From Candidatus Brocadia sp. (GTDB taxonomy: Bacteria; Planctomycetota; Brocadiia; Brocadiales; Brocadiaceae), in NCBI GenBank assembly GCA_013360945.1, contig JABWAQ010000019.1, positions 1-41,124 on the forward strand: 41,124 nucleotides of DNA, read 5' to 3'. The translations under genes were made by a program, and so were the position numbers. Numbering within the stretch: position 1 is the first letter of the stretch; each line of letters begins with the position of its first letter. Of the stretch, positions 41,066-41,124 are shown in pieces. Below the pieces are notes generated by a model. It saw only the letters and a program-made list of their open reading frames with translations, had not been told where the DNA came from and did not search any database.

Positions 41066-41124
41066 GGCCTTCCATAATATCTTTGCTATGCAAAAATCCG
41101 TAATAAACTTCAATATTTGGCGGT

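Overview
The window looks like a chromosomal segment of a Planctomycetota bacterium, most probably an anammox-type (Brocadiales) lineage. This is inferred from remembered family resemblance, not a search. The pointers are low-to-mid GC, several NtrC-type regulators, a NapH/NapG-like polyferredoxin fused to a DUF6599-like domain, TMTC-like membrane-TPR proteins, a methanethiol-oxidase-like SBP56 protein followed by a Sco protein, and many palindromic REP/MITE-like repeats between genes.

Layout. 1-1640: accessory DNA with a C-terminal gene scrap, a DUF2971 protein and a decayed integron-type integrase. 1940-11070 (all minus strand): peroxiredoxin, a small zinc-ribbon membrane protein, an NtrC-type two-component pair, a cold-shock protein, rpsO-pnp, and the large polyferredoxin. 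11340-12510: a REP-associated transposase (RAYT) between REPIN-like palindrome pairs, then a headless ORF. 12613-14865: a membrane-TPR protein with repeat-derived segments inside the frame. 14986-21360 (plus): an aromatic amino acid and tRNA-charging block (DAHP synthase, FMN-binding protein, class I aminotransferase, trpS, argS), with members of one repeat family in front of three genes. 22066-26073: rnk-like, nth, glmM and an archaeal-type glmU. 26172-29690: a TumE-HTH toxin/antitoxin-like gene, an IS1182 scrap, an unknown gene overlapping a metallophosphoesterase, and the first copy of a 281-bp duplicated block. 30094-32271: tex. 32860-36231: frameshifted mtoX-like gene, sco, the second 281-bp block, a truncated unknown gene and the tail of a second mtoX copy. 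36244-41124: TPR protein, antitoxin remnant, a Tat/lipoprotein-like 480-aa protein with GC-rich codons, and a lipoprotein-regulator pair in QseG-GlrR order.

The most striking item is regulatory. Upstream of the DAHP synthase gene lie a consensus-like promoter, a 31-codon ORF with the run TFYWIFDYFRYH, a segment overlapping its stop codon that can pair with the next stem, and a perfect 10-bp stem plus eight T's just before the gene's ribosome binding site. This is the architecture of classical ribosome-mediated transcription attenuation, apparently sensing all three aromatic amino acids at the first step of the shikimate pathway. Other items worth checking are the overlapping unknown/phosphoesterase pair, the TumE-HTH in-frame fusion with a 17-bp palindrome over its -10 box, the mtoX frameshift, and an NtrC-type regulator lacking the GAFTGA loop.

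No rRNA, tRNA, CRISPR array or replication origin was recognised by eye.
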